64,000 bases of DNA from JBOFOR01 sp051654865. Its GTDB lineage: Bacteria > Bacillota > Clostridia > Peptostreptococcales > Peptostreptococcaceae. The notes below the pieces were generated by a model. It was not told where the DNA came from and searched no databases. It saw only the letters and a list, made by a program, of their open reading frames with translations. Within the stretch, counting starts at the first letter, position 1, and each line of letters starts with the position of its first letter. The stretch spans positions 32,053 to 96,052 of the forward strand of contig JBOFYV010000007.1 in NCBI GenBank assembly GCA_051654865.1. The letters are read 5' to 3'. A program made the position numbers and the translations under genes. Below are positions 26,485 through 33,999 of this stretch, piece after piece.

Positions 26485-26567
26485 AAAAAACAAAATTTCA
26501 CATAATAATTTTAGTACTTTTAATAATCTATATTGGATATTCGTATATATCTGCTAGTAAGAAATAA
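26481..26567 (+). CDS. Possible 28-residue transmembrane peptide with AUA start
   Basis: A frame that overlaps the MATE stop codon by 4 nt reads (I/M)KKTKFHIIILVLLIIYIG-YSYISASKK and ends at TAA 26565-26567. It has the exact layout of a small membrane peptide: a Lys-rich start, one hydrophobic helix of about 15 residues and a Lys tail. SD AAGAGG is at 26469-26474, 6 nt before the ATA. There is no ATG, GTG or TTG in the right place, so either AUA initiates, translation re-initiates after the MATE stop, or the start codon has mutated. Confidence 0.35.
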   Translation: MKKTKFHIIILVLLIIYIGYSYISASKK

Positions 26568-26600
26568 GTTAAAAATCATAACTTAAGAAGGGAGATCCTT

Positions 26601-26885
26601 ATGGATGATATTGTCACCTTTTCTTTAATAGTTATAATATTGTTAGCGAGTTTCCAATTGGTAGATTCAATACAAATATTTATGCAAAGGAATAAAGGCA
26701 ATCCTAAAAAGATATTGAAATTTGGGATAATACGTTTAGTTACTATATTCTTAGCATTAACATCTTTTGCTTATTTAACTGGATTGTCAAATTGGATTAT
26801 TAATAGTATATTAATATTAATGGCAATTGTTATTGCTATATTTGTACTAATGATTAAAGTTATGTACAAAAACAATATTAATTAA
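26601..26885 (+). CDS. Small three-helix membrane protein
   Basis: 94 residues, SD AAGGGAG. Three hydrophobic helices (about 6-24, 43-62, 68-88) separated by the basic loop QRNKGNPKKILKFGIIR. No known motif. It lies 117 nt after the second MATE gene and is followed by its own terminator. Family not recognised. Confidence 0.6.
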   Translation: MDDIVTFSLIVIILLASFQLVDSIQIFMQRNKGNPKKILKFGIIRLVTIFLALTSFAYLTGLSNWIINSILILMAIVIAIFVLMIKVMYKNNIN

Positions 26886-26912
26886 GCTACTTATTTTTAA
26901 TAAGTAGCTTTT
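26884..26912 (+). terminator. Intrinsic terminator
   Basis: 12-bp perfect stem AAGCTACTTATT / AATAAGTAGCTT, 3-nt loop, followed by TT. Confidence 0.8.
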
Positions 26913-26931
26913 AATATGTAAAGTAGTATCA

Positions 26932-26960
26932 TTGTATAAACATAATAAATATGATAATAT
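26932..26960 (+). promoter_or_regulatory. Predicted sigma-A promoter of the leader-MutS2 transcript
   Basis: TTGTAT at 26932-26937, 17 nt, TAATAT at 26955-26960; start near 26967. This gives a 170-nt leader before the MutS2-like gene, enough to contain the leader peptide and both hairpins. Confidence 0.55.
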
Positions 26961-26991
26961 AAATTAAAATAATTATAGTGGAGGAAGTTTT

Positions 26992-27042
26992 ATGAAAAAA
27001 ACAATATACAATGAGTCGGGAGTTAGACTTCTTAATAAATAG
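26992..27042 (+). CDS. 16-codon leader peptide MKKTIYNESGVRLLNK
   Basis: ATG at 26992 with a near-perfect SD GGAGGAAG 6 nt upstream, and a TAG at 27040-27042. The last six codons (from AGA at 27025) and the stop form the 5' arm of a 19-bp hairpin, so ribosome position on this ORF must change the RNA fold. Size, SD strength and geometry match leader peptides of translational attenuators. Confidence 0.6.
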   Translation: MKKTIYNESGVRLLNK

Positions 27043-27129
27043 GGAGTTTAATAAGATATAAAATTTTAATAAGCCCTATTTATAAGAAGTCTAAATAGAA
27101 TACTAAATAGACATTTATAAATAGAGGAG
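27025..27129 (+). promoter_or_regulatory. Two mutually exclusive hairpins next to the MutS2-like SD
   Basis: Region 1 (27025-27044, AGACTTCTTAATAAATAGGG) pairs with region 2 (27074-27092, CCCTATTTATAAGAAGTCT), a 19-bp stem with one bulged A. Region 2 can instead pair its CTATTTATAA (27076-27085) with TTATAAATAG (region 3, 27115-27124), directly beside the SD AGGAG (27125-27129) of the downstream gene. Regions 1 and 3 are look-alikes (AAATAGGGAG and AAATAGAGGAG). When 1:2 forms the SD is free; when a ribosome covers region 1, region 2 can occlude the SD. A translational switch is the natural interpretation. Confidence 0.55.
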
Positions 27130-27139
27130 AAATAAATCA

Positions 27140-29044
27140 ATGAATTTAAATACAATAGAAAAGCTTCAGCTAAATGAAGTAAAAGAATTAGTTAAAGTAC
27201 ACTGTGTAAGTAGTCTTGGAAAAGAGCTTGTAGATAAATTAAGTCCTAGCGGTAACACAAATATAGTAAGAAGAAGACTAAAAGAAAATGAAGAAGCTAG
27301 AAAAATACTAGAAAATAGTAACTATATTCCGTTAGAAGGACTATTTAATATAACATCAACTATAGAAAAGGTTGAGAAGGGTATGATATTAGACCCTACA
27401 GAACTTATACGTATAGAAGATTTCTTAAGAGGTTGTAGAAAGATAAAATCATTTATGGTTGATAAAGAATTTTACTCTCCTACATTAAGTTCATATGCAC
27501 TAAATATTACAGAGTGCAAAAACATTGAAGAAGAAATATTATACAGTATAAAAGGTAATAAAGTAGACTCTAATGCATCAAAAGAATTAAAAAAGATACG
27601 TAGAAACATTGAAGTATGTGAAAGTAAAATAAAAGAAAGAATAAATAAATTTTTAACTTCAAGTGTAAATAAAAAATATATACAAGAATTTATAGTTAGT
27701 AAAAGAGATGATAGATATGTTGTGCCTATAAAAGCATCATATAAAAATGAAGTAGATGGAGTTATACTTGATACATCATCTAAAGGTAATACCGTATTTA
27801 TAGAGCCAAGAAGTATATCTAAGTTTAGTGTAGAACTTATAACTTTAAGGTCGGAGGAATTAATAGAAGAATACAAAATACTATCATACTTAACTGAGCT
27901 TGTATCTGAAAGAATAAATGAAATAAATCTAAATATGGAAATAATATCAGAATATGATTTAGTATTTGCAAAGGCTAAATTTAGCCAAAATACTAATGGT
28001 ATTACACCTAAATTAAACAATAATGGATATATAAAAATCAAAAATGGAAAACACCCTCTTTTAAATAAAGATTGTGTACCTCTTAATGTTGAAATAGGAA
28101 AAAATTATAGAAGTTTAATAATTACAGGACCTAATGCAGGAGGAAAAACAGTTGCATTAAAAACAGTGGGAATACTTACACTAATGGTACAATGTGGATT
28201 TGATATCTGTGCAAGTAAAGACACCGAGATGAGTGTGTTTGAAAAAGTATTTGTTGATATAGGTGATAATCAAAGTATAAAAAATGCACTAAGTACTTTT
28301 TCATCCCACATAAAAAATATATCAGATATTTTAAAATCATCAAATAAATCAACATTAGTATTATTTGATGAAATAGGTAGTGGAACTGAGCCCAATGAAG
28401 GTGCAGGACTTGCTATATCAATATTAGAAGAATTTTACCAAATGGGATGTATAACAATAGCATCTACTCATTATGGAGAGATAAAAAAATTTGCAAACCT
28501 ACATCCAGAGTTTGAAAATGCGGGTATGATGTTTGATAAAGAAACGCTAGAACCTATGTATAAGCTGACTATAGGAACTTCTGAAGATAGTAATGCGCTA
28601 TTTATATCTAGAAAAATGGGTATAATGGAAAAAGTATTAAGACGTGCAAAAAAATATATAAATGATAGAGAATATAACCTAGAACGAGTAAAATTCACTA
28701 AAATATCATCAAATACTAATCCTGAAGATGATATTTTAGTAAATGAAATGCCGATATATGATATTGGTGATAAAATAAAGCTATTAGATAAAGAAGATTT
28801 TGCAATTATATACAAGCCAGTAGATAAGTTTAACAACGTAGAAGTTTTATACAAAGATGAATTTATAACTATAAATGTAAAAAAGGTTGAGTTGTTTTTA
28901 AAAGCTAAGGACTTATATCCACCAGGTTATGATTTAGATACATTATTTACTAGTTATGAAGATAGAAAACTAGAAAAAGATATTAAAAGAGGATCTAAAA
29001 AAGCATTAAAGAAAATACAAAAAGAAATAAAAAATAAGAAATAA
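27140..29044 (+). CDS. MutS2-like ATPase lacking the Smr domain
   Basis: 634 residues, compared with about 785 for full MutS2. It has the MutS2 N-terminal clamp helices (residues 1-290), the ATPase core with Walker A GPNAGGKT (from ~330), the region DIGDNQSIKNALSTFSSHI, Walker B FDEIGSGTEPNEGAGLA (Asp410), and THYGEIKKFA. After about residue 480 it retains a short KOW-like part but ends in a Lys-rich tail without the Smr nuclease domain. In Bacillus, MutS2 splits collided ribosomes. A leader peptide and alternative hairpins precede this gene, so a ribosome-stress role is attractive but inferred. Confidence 0.87.
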   Translation: MNLNTIEKLQLNEVKELVKVHCVSSLGKELVDKLSPSGNTNIVRRRLKENEEARKILENSNYIPLEGLFNITSTIEKVEKGMILDPTELIRIEDFLRGCRKIKSFMVDKEFYSPTLSSYALNITECKNIEEEILYSIKGNKVDSNASKELKKIRRNIEVCESKIKERINKFLTSSVNKKYIQEFIVSKRDDRYVVPIKASYKNEVDGVILDTSSKGNTVFIEPRSISKFSVELITLRSEELIEEYKILSYLTELVSERINEINLNMEIISEYDLVFAKAKFSQNTNGITPKLNNNGYIKIKNGKHPLLNKDCVPLNVEIGKNYRSLIITGPNAGGKTVALKTVGILTLMVQCGFDICASKDTEMSVFEKVFVDIGDNQSIKNALSTFSSHIKNISDILKSSNKSTLVLFDEIGSGTEPNEGAGLAISILEEFYQMGCITIASTHYGEIKKFANLHPEFENAGMMFDKETLEPMYKLTIGTSEDSNALFISRKMGIMEKVLRRAKKYINDREYNLERVKFTKISSNTNPEDDILVNEMPIYDIGDKIKLLDKEDFAIIYKPVDKFNNVEVLYKDEFITINVKKVELFLKAKDLYPPGYDLDTLFTSYEDRKLEKDIKRGSKKALKKIQKEIKNKK

Positions 29045-29081
29045 ATATGATATCTTAGTGTGATTCAATAGATATTATAGT

Positions 29082-29121
29082 AAAAAAGAGTAAATTTATT
29101 TAATAAGCTTACTCTTTTTTT
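29082..29121 (+). terminator. Terminator of the MutS2-like gene
   Basis: AAAAAAGAGTAA / TTACTCTTTTTT stem with a 15-nt loop, ending in T7. Confidence 0.85.
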
Positions 29122-29198
29122 GTAATAAAAATATTATTATTATTTAATTCAAATACTAACATAATATTGATACAAGTGGATATACATTGAATCCTATC

Positions 29199-29225
29199 AC
29201 ATTTATAAAAAGTTAGCATATATAT
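29199..29225 (+). promoter_or_regulatory. Near-consensus sigma-K promoter of the LRR gene
   Basis: AC at 29199-29200, 16 nt, then CATATATAT at 29217-29225; consensus is CATAnnnTA, so the last two bases are reversed. Start would be near 29233, 34 nt before the ATG. Weaker than the other sigma-K-like sites here. Confidence 0.3.
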
Positions 29226-29266
29226 ATACTAGATTAATTATATGATTATTCTAATATATATATAAG

Positions 29267-31231
29267 ATGGTGATTAAAATTTCAAAGTCTAAAGGAATAT
29301 TATCCAATTTAAAAAAAATCTTAATCTCTAGTGAAACAAATGTAGTTTCTTATGATGAATCGAGCAGAGATAAGGCTATTGTTGATGAAAATAATTATGA
29401 TGACTCAGATATAAGCCTATCACTTGATCAAGCTATTACAAATGAGACTCAAGTAAATACTGAGGAGTTAAAAGAATTCATAAATTCGGAGGTAAACATA
29501 AAAATTGATGAGGATACTTGTTTTGATGTGCTAGATACAAAAGGAAATAGTTATTATACAACTGGAAAAAGAAAAATTCTTTTCAAGGTAGAAAAATACA
29601 AATTTAACTACCCAGTACCTAAATCTACAACACTATATTATTACCCCAATTTACCTATAATACAAAGCTTAGAATATACAACAAAAACTAAAACGGATAA
29701 AACTAAAACTACTACAATAATTTGTAACAATCAGCAGGTAGATGTACCAATTGAATATGAGTATGATGAAGTTACATTTAAACCATATGTTTCTTATTCT
29801 GTTGCTCTTTATAATCAAAAACCATCGTGTTTAATTGATACATCTAAAGGGGATTTTGATATAAATAATTTAGATATCTACACATTAGAAAATGACTCTT
29901 TATTTTTAATACCATTTACAATGTGTTTTCCTAAACCTGCAAAAGTTTTTTATCCTTCAGATTATTTAGTTGAAGTTTCAATTGTAAATCCAATAGGAGG
30001 TAAAGTTTCCCCAGTTTGTGAATTTGATTCTTACTATCTATATGAGGTTGAAGTAATAATTGAGTTAACTATAGCTCAATCTGTAAATCTAAACACTATA
30101 AATATGGATACTCTAAATGTTTTAAATGCTAAATTAGATAAACCTTTTGGAAATACAATATTTACTCAATGTGAACTTGAATCTGTCACAGAAATTGATT
30201 TTTCAACATTAAATACATTAAATAATTCTAGAATTAGTACTGTGTATTTAGATTATAATATATTTGATTATCTTCCAAATCTGAGTATATTAAATATTTC
30301 GGGAACTAATGCAAATCAAAATACATCATCTAACTTTGCACATTTAAATAATCTTCATAAATTAACTAGATTAATAGCAGCAGATAATAATTTTAATAAT
30401 TACAATGGATTTAGCATACTTACAAATTTGGTAGGGAGTCTTACTGGTTTAAATCTAAATAATACATCTGATTTAGTTAATAATATCAGTGTATTAGGAG
30501 TACCTGATGGGGATATTTCACCTATTATGATATTTACTAATTTAATAAGACTAGATCTTTCTGGAAATAAATTGAGTAGTTTACCTGCGTCTATTAGTAG
30601 TCTTTCTAATTTAGTTAACTTAAATTTAAGTAATAACAACTTGATTTCATTACCAACAGAGTTTTCTAGTCTTACAAACTTAAAATCATTAGATTTATCA
30701 AAGAATAAGATAGATGATTTGTCAGCTTTATATGGTCTTGATAATATAGAGTATTTAAACATAGCAGGTAATACTATAGATCCAAATATTATTGAAAATT
30801 TAAAGGTCACGATATTGGATTTTTCTAATAGTAACCTTAATAATCAATCTCTAAATACATTGAAATTAGCTAGTACAGTAGAAACTCTTATAATTTCAGA
30901 AAATCATATATCTGATTTAACTCCATTAGGAGAATATAATATTGAGATTATAGCTAAAAATCAAAGTTTCGATTATGGTACACTTAATAGTCAAGCAGGA
31001 GGAATATATATACTTGAGTTAGAAGATTTCTTACTAGATGAGCAAGGATATGTTCCATGTATTAATTATATTTCAGATGAAGGTACTTGTGAACCTGTTG
31101 AAAGTTGTGATTGTATGAGTATAATATGGATAAATTTAAATCCTGTAACTCAAGCTTATTTTACTTTCTCAAATGAAACTAATACTTTTGATGGGACGGT
31201 TACAGTCGAACTTACCTTGACTCAAGCATAG
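29267..31231 (+). CDS. Leucine-rich-repeat protein without signal peptide
   Basis: 654 residues. Residues 1-45 are acidic and disordered-looking; ~50-290 form a beta-rich domain (FDVLDTKGNSYYTTGKRK..., VSIVNPIGGKVSP); residues ~300-560 hold leucine-rich repeats of LxxLxLxxNxL type, for example LIRLDLSGNKLSSLPASIS, LVNLNLSNNNLISLPTEFS and LKSLDLSKNKIDDLS. The end has a Cys cluster (CEPVESCDCMS) and a beta segment. No signal peptide, anchor or sortase motif. The SD is poor (the ATG is followed by GGTGAT). It precedes a glycosyltransferase cluster and probably is the protein it decorates, an inference. A near sigma-K promoter suggests spore-surface location. Confidence 0.8.
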   Translation: MVIKISKSKGILSNLKKILISSETNVVSYDESSRDKAIVDENNYDDSDISLSLDQAITNETQVNTEELKEFINSEVNIKIDEDTCFDVLDTKGNSYYTTGKRKILFKVEKYKFNYPVPKSTTLYYYPNLPIIQSLEYTTKTKTDKTKTTTIICNNQQVDVPIEYEYDEVTFKPYVSYSVALYNQKPSCLIDTSKGDFDINNLDIYTLENDSLFLIPFTMCFPKPAKVFYPSDYLVEVSIVNPIGGKVSPVCEFDSYYLYEVEVIIELTIAQSVNLNTINMDTLNVLNAKLDKPFGNTIFTQCELESVTEIDFSTLNTLNNSRISTVYLDYNIFDYLPNLSILNISGTNANQNTSSNFAHLNNLHKLTRLIAADNNFNNYNGFSILTNLVGSLTGLNLNNTSDLVNNISVLGVPDGDISPIMIFTNLIRLDLSGNKLSSLPASISSLSNLVNLNLSNNNLISLPTEFSSLTNLKSLDLSKNKIDDLSALYGLDNIEYLNIAGNTIDPNIIENLKVTILDFSNSNLNNQSLNTLKLASTVETLIISENHISDLTPLGEYNIEIIAKNQSFDYGTLNSQAGGIYILELEDFLLDEQGYVPCINYISDEGTCEPVESCDCMSIIWINLNPVTQAYFTFSNETNTFDGTVTVELTLTQA

Positions 31232-31242
31232 AAACATAATTT

Positions 31243-31290
31243 AAAATAAAAGTCTTCTATTATTTATAAAGATAGAAGACTTTTATTTTT
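31243..31290 (+). terminator. Terminator after the LRR gene
   Basis: 18-bp stem AAAATAAAAGTCTTCTAT / ATAGAAGACTTTTATTTT, 11-nt loop, ending in T5. Because the next gene begins only 14 nt later, read-through or processing may set its expression. Confidence 0.8.
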
Positions 31291-31303
31291 ATGAGGTGAT
31301 TGT

Positions 31304-32011
31304 ATGATTAATAATGGATTTTCTATTATTACTGTAACTAATAGGAAATATTGCATAGATAATATATTGAAAAACTACTATAATCAGATGTTTACTAATA
31401 AAGAACTTATTATTATTATTAACTCAGACTATATTGAAATAAGTGATTTTAGTAGATATACTAATGACTTAAATGTACGTATATTCAATAAATTAGGTAA
31501 CGTCACACTAGGAGAATGCTTAAATTTTGCAATAGAAAAATGTAATTATGACTTTATTGCAAAATTTGATGATGATGACTACTATGGCGTGTATTATATA
31601 CAAGAAGCCTTTAATATATTTTCAAATAACAGTTGTGCAGTTGTAGGCAAAAGTAGAACGTATTATTATATAGAAAAAAATAATGAATTAATGTTAAAGA
31701 AAATAGGAAATGAAAATAAATATAGCAACTCTATAATGGGATCTACTATTTGTTTTAAAAAAGAAGTTTATCAGAAGATAAAATTTAGACATATATCATC
31801 TAGGGAAGATTACTATTTTAATAAGGATTGTATAAATAGTGGGTACAGAATATTTTCATCATCTTCTTTTAATCATATTGTATTTAAGCATTCAGATGAA
31901 TATAAACATACTTTTATGTCTAATATTGAGATACTAATGGGTAAATGTGAAATTATTAAAGAAAATATATCTTTTGAAGAGAGTTTTAAATTTGTAGACT
32001 TTTTAACTTAA
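31304..32011 (+). CDS. Family 2-like glycosyltransferase (paralogue A)
   Basis: 235 residues, GT-A fold: FSIITVTNRKYCIDNILKNYYNQ start, ELIIIINSDYIEIS, and the nucleotide-metal loop FIAKFDDDDYYG (DDDD around residue 91). GSTICFKKEVYQ is the acceptor-side segment. SD ATGAGGTGAT. Its closest relative in the window is the transferase at 33197, with the same order of blocks. It would add a sugar to a protein or glycan in the cytoplasm. Acceptor unknown; it follows the LRR gene. Confidence 0.85.
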   Translation: MINNGFSIITVTNRKYCIDNILKNYYNQMFTNKELIIIINSDYIEISDFSRYTNDLNVRIFNKLGNVTLGECLNFAIEKCNYDFIAKFDDDDYYGVYYIQEAFNIFSNNSCAVVGKSRTYYYIEKNNELMLKKIGNENKYSNSIMGSTICFKKEVYQKIKFRHISSREDYYFNKDCINSGYRIFSSSSFNHIVFKHSDEYKHTFMSNIEILMGKCEIIKENISFEESFKFVDFLT

Positions 32012-32030
32012 AACTTGATATAAATATTAA

Positions 32031-32080
32031 TACAAGGAAGAATAAAGACGTTTTAGTCATTAATCTTTCCTTGTATATTT
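32031..32080. terminator. Terminator between convergent GT and propeller genes
   Basis: TACAAGGAAGA / TCTTTCCTTGTA stem (one bulge) with internal pairing AAAGAC/GTC, followed by TATTT. Suitable for both directions. Confidence 0.55.
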
Positions 32081-32970
32081 TATTTATCTAGTATTATTAA
32101 ACCTTGTCTTGCACCAGAATGCTTATAGTTTATACCAGTATAATAAAAGTAATATATACTATTGACAATAGTTAAACTTGGTCTGTATAATCCATTCTTA
32201 TCCCAATTATTATCACTTACCTTTAGTATTGTAGAACAATTGCTCCAAAGTTTATTATCTAGGCTACAGGAATATATACATGATTGTCTATTTTTTACAT
32301 TTGCTACTAATTCATACAGTTCACCGTTTTTAATAACGTCGATATGCCAGAGTTTAATTTCGCTAAGTTGCATATCTCTTATGTGCATTAAATTTATGCC
32401 ATCCAAGCTCTCATAATATCTAAGTAGATAAGTGTTATAGTCTAAAGTTCCAACAAACCATACTTTGTATATATCATCATTATATATAACGGCAGGAGAT
32501 AATAGCCAACCATCAGTACCATTACTTTCTAATAATTTTATTCGTGTAGACCAATGTATTCCATCAGTGGAAACTTTTTTATATATAGTCTCTTTTCTTG
32601 GATTTTTAGAAAAGTGTCGATACCATACTTCCATAGTATCTCCATTCATAACTATATGTGTATCGCTATTGTATTCCAAGTTTTCTTTTTTTATATTATC
32701 AATAGGGTTTATTAATCCATTAGGCACAGTCCAATTTACACTATCATTTGAAACAACAATACAGGGATTTTCTATATTTTCATTTATTGAAGGGTAGTAT
32801 GTTAAAGGTGTAAATACCATCCAAAATTTATATCCATTCCACCCATTGTCAAAGTATAATGTTTTGCTGTGAACACATTGATTGCTACCGTCATAAGTAG
32901 GAATATTCAAATATTGAGATGCATTATCAAGATAAGTTTTATCTAATGAGAGAGTTTTTTTGTAAAACAT
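32080..32970 (-). CDS. Beta-propeller protein resembling family 43 glycosidases
   Basis: 296 residues from the ATG at 32970 (SD GGTGG 10 nt upstream). The sequence shows propeller-blade repeats, each with an Asp and Trp/Tyr: KFWMVFTPLTYYPS, VSNDSVNWTVPNG, MEVWYRHFSKN, VSTDGIHWSTR, YKVWFVGTLDYNTYLLRYYESLDGINLM, SLTIVNSIYYFYYTG. SDDGxxW-like strings are typical of BNR/GH43-type five-bladed propellers. It lacks a signal peptide. Catalytic residues cannot be assigned, so a carbohydrate-binding or hydrolase role is tentative. An exact sigma-K-like promoter lies upstream. Confidence 0.6.
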   Translation of the reverse strand: MFYKKTLSLDKTYLDNASQYLNIPTYDGSNQCVHSKTLYFDNGWNGYKFWMVFTPLTYYPSINENIENPCIVVSNDSVNWTVPNGLINPIDNIKKENLEYNSDTHIVMNGDTMEVWYRHFSKNPRKETIYKKVSTDGIHWSTRIKLLESNGTDGWLLSPAVIYNDDIYKVWFVGTLDYNTYLLRYYESLDGINLMHIRDMQLSEIKLWHIDVIKNGELYELVANVKNRQSCIYSCSLDNKLWSNCSTILKVSDNNWDKNGLYRPSLTIVNSIYYFYYTGINYKHSGARQGLIILDK

Positions 32971-33030
32971 AATATATACCACCTATAATTATTTTATATT
33001 TGACAAACACATACAAATATATCTATATAT

Positions 33031-33057
33031 TAGCATATGTATTTTATAAAAAAATGT
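33031..33057 (-). promoter_or_regulatory. Sigma-K-like promoter of the propeller gene
   Basis: Minus strand AC (33057-33056), 16 nt, CATATGCTA (33039-33031), an exact fit to AC-16/17-CATAnnnTA. Start near 33024, about 54 nt upstream of the ATG at 32970. Confidence 0.5.
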
Positions 33058-33125
33058 AACATTATATAATAAAATAAAATATACACATTATAATTTAAAG
33101 ATATAAAATTAAGAATAATTCAGGA

Positions 33126-33152
33126 ACTAATGAAATTGCAATGCATATTATA
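33126..33152 (+). promoter_or_regulatory. Sigma-K-like promoter of the GT/dehydrogenase operon
   Basis: AC at 33126-33127, 16 nt, CATATTATA at 33144-33152, exact consensus. Start near 33160, 37 nt before the TTG start at 33197. Divergent from the site at 33031-33057 in the same intergenic region. Confidence 0.5.
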
Positions 33153-33196
33153 TTATAAATATATGAACATGGTAAATTTAAAGGAGGAGAATTAAG

Positions 33197-33937
33197 TTGA
33201 CTATTGAAGAGGGATTCTCTGTTGTTACATCAACTTATAGATACGAGTGTATAGAGAACTTGATTAATAATTTTATAGTTCAAGATTTTAAAAATAAAGA
33301 ATTAATAGTAATAATAAATAATGATAGTATAGAAATATCTGATTTTGATATTTATACACAAAAAGAGTCGAGTATAAAAGTTTACAAACTTCCACAAGCG
33401 ACAAATCTAGGAATTTGTTTGAATTTTGCAATAAGCAAAGCAAAATATAAATATGTAGCTAAATTTGATGATGATGATTTGTATGGCAAAAACTATTTAA
33501 AAGAAGCGTATAATGCTTTTATTAAAGAAGATTGTGATGTGGTTGGTAAATGGCAGTATTTAATTTATTTAGAAGGAGAAAATAAAATTCTTGCAAGGCC
33601 TAAAGATCCAAGGAGAAGTAGACAATTTGCATATGTATCGTGGCTTCCTGGGGCTACTCTTTGCTTTAAAAAAAGTATATTTGAAGACATAGAATTTTCT
33701 GATATAAATAGTCAAGTAGATGATGATATAATGAAAAAATGTGTTGAAAAAAAATTAAAGATATTTTCAACATCAAGAAATAATTTTATAGCAATGAGAC
33801 ATATAGATACAAATAAGCACACATGGAAGATAACTCATGAGAAACTTATAGAAACTTGTACTTTGATTAAAGAGGATATATCATTTGAAAAAGCGTATGA
33901 AGCTATAAATAATGATGATGATTTATATACAAATTAA
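33197..33937 (+). CDS. Family 2-like glycosyltransferase (paralogue B)
   Basis: 246 residues from TTG 33197 with a strong SD AAAGGAGGAG 6 nt upstream. Same layout as the gene at 31304: FSVVTSTYRYECIENLINNF, ELIVIINNDSIEISDFD, YVAKFDDDDLYGKNYLKEAYN (metal site), PGATLCFKKSIFEDIEFSD, RHIDTNKHTW. The two are clearly duplicates that diverged. First gene of a run with the dehydrogenase (63 nt) and the GT4 gene. Confidence 0.86.
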   Translation: MTIEEGFSVVTSTYRYECIENLINNFIVQDFKNKELIVIINNDSIEISDFDIYTQKESSIKVYKLPQATNLGICLNFAISKAKYKYVAKFDDDDLYGKNYLKEAYNAFIKEDCDVVGKWQYLIYLEGENKILARPKDPRRSRQFAYVSWLPGATLCFKKSIFEDIEFSDINSQVDDDIMKKCVEKKLKIFSTSRNNFIAMRHIDTNKHTWKITHEKLIETCTLIKEDISFEKAYEAINNDDDLYTN

Positions 33938-33999
33938 AATTTATACTATACAAACATATAATAAGCAATAAATTATATCATAATAGAAAGGAGCCAAAT

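Noticed and set aside
27472..28041. Minus-strand frame of 189 codons opposite the MutS2-like gene
   Set aside because: Antisense of a well-supported coding region; Leu/Ser/Ile-rich composition typical of a shadow frame, no SD.
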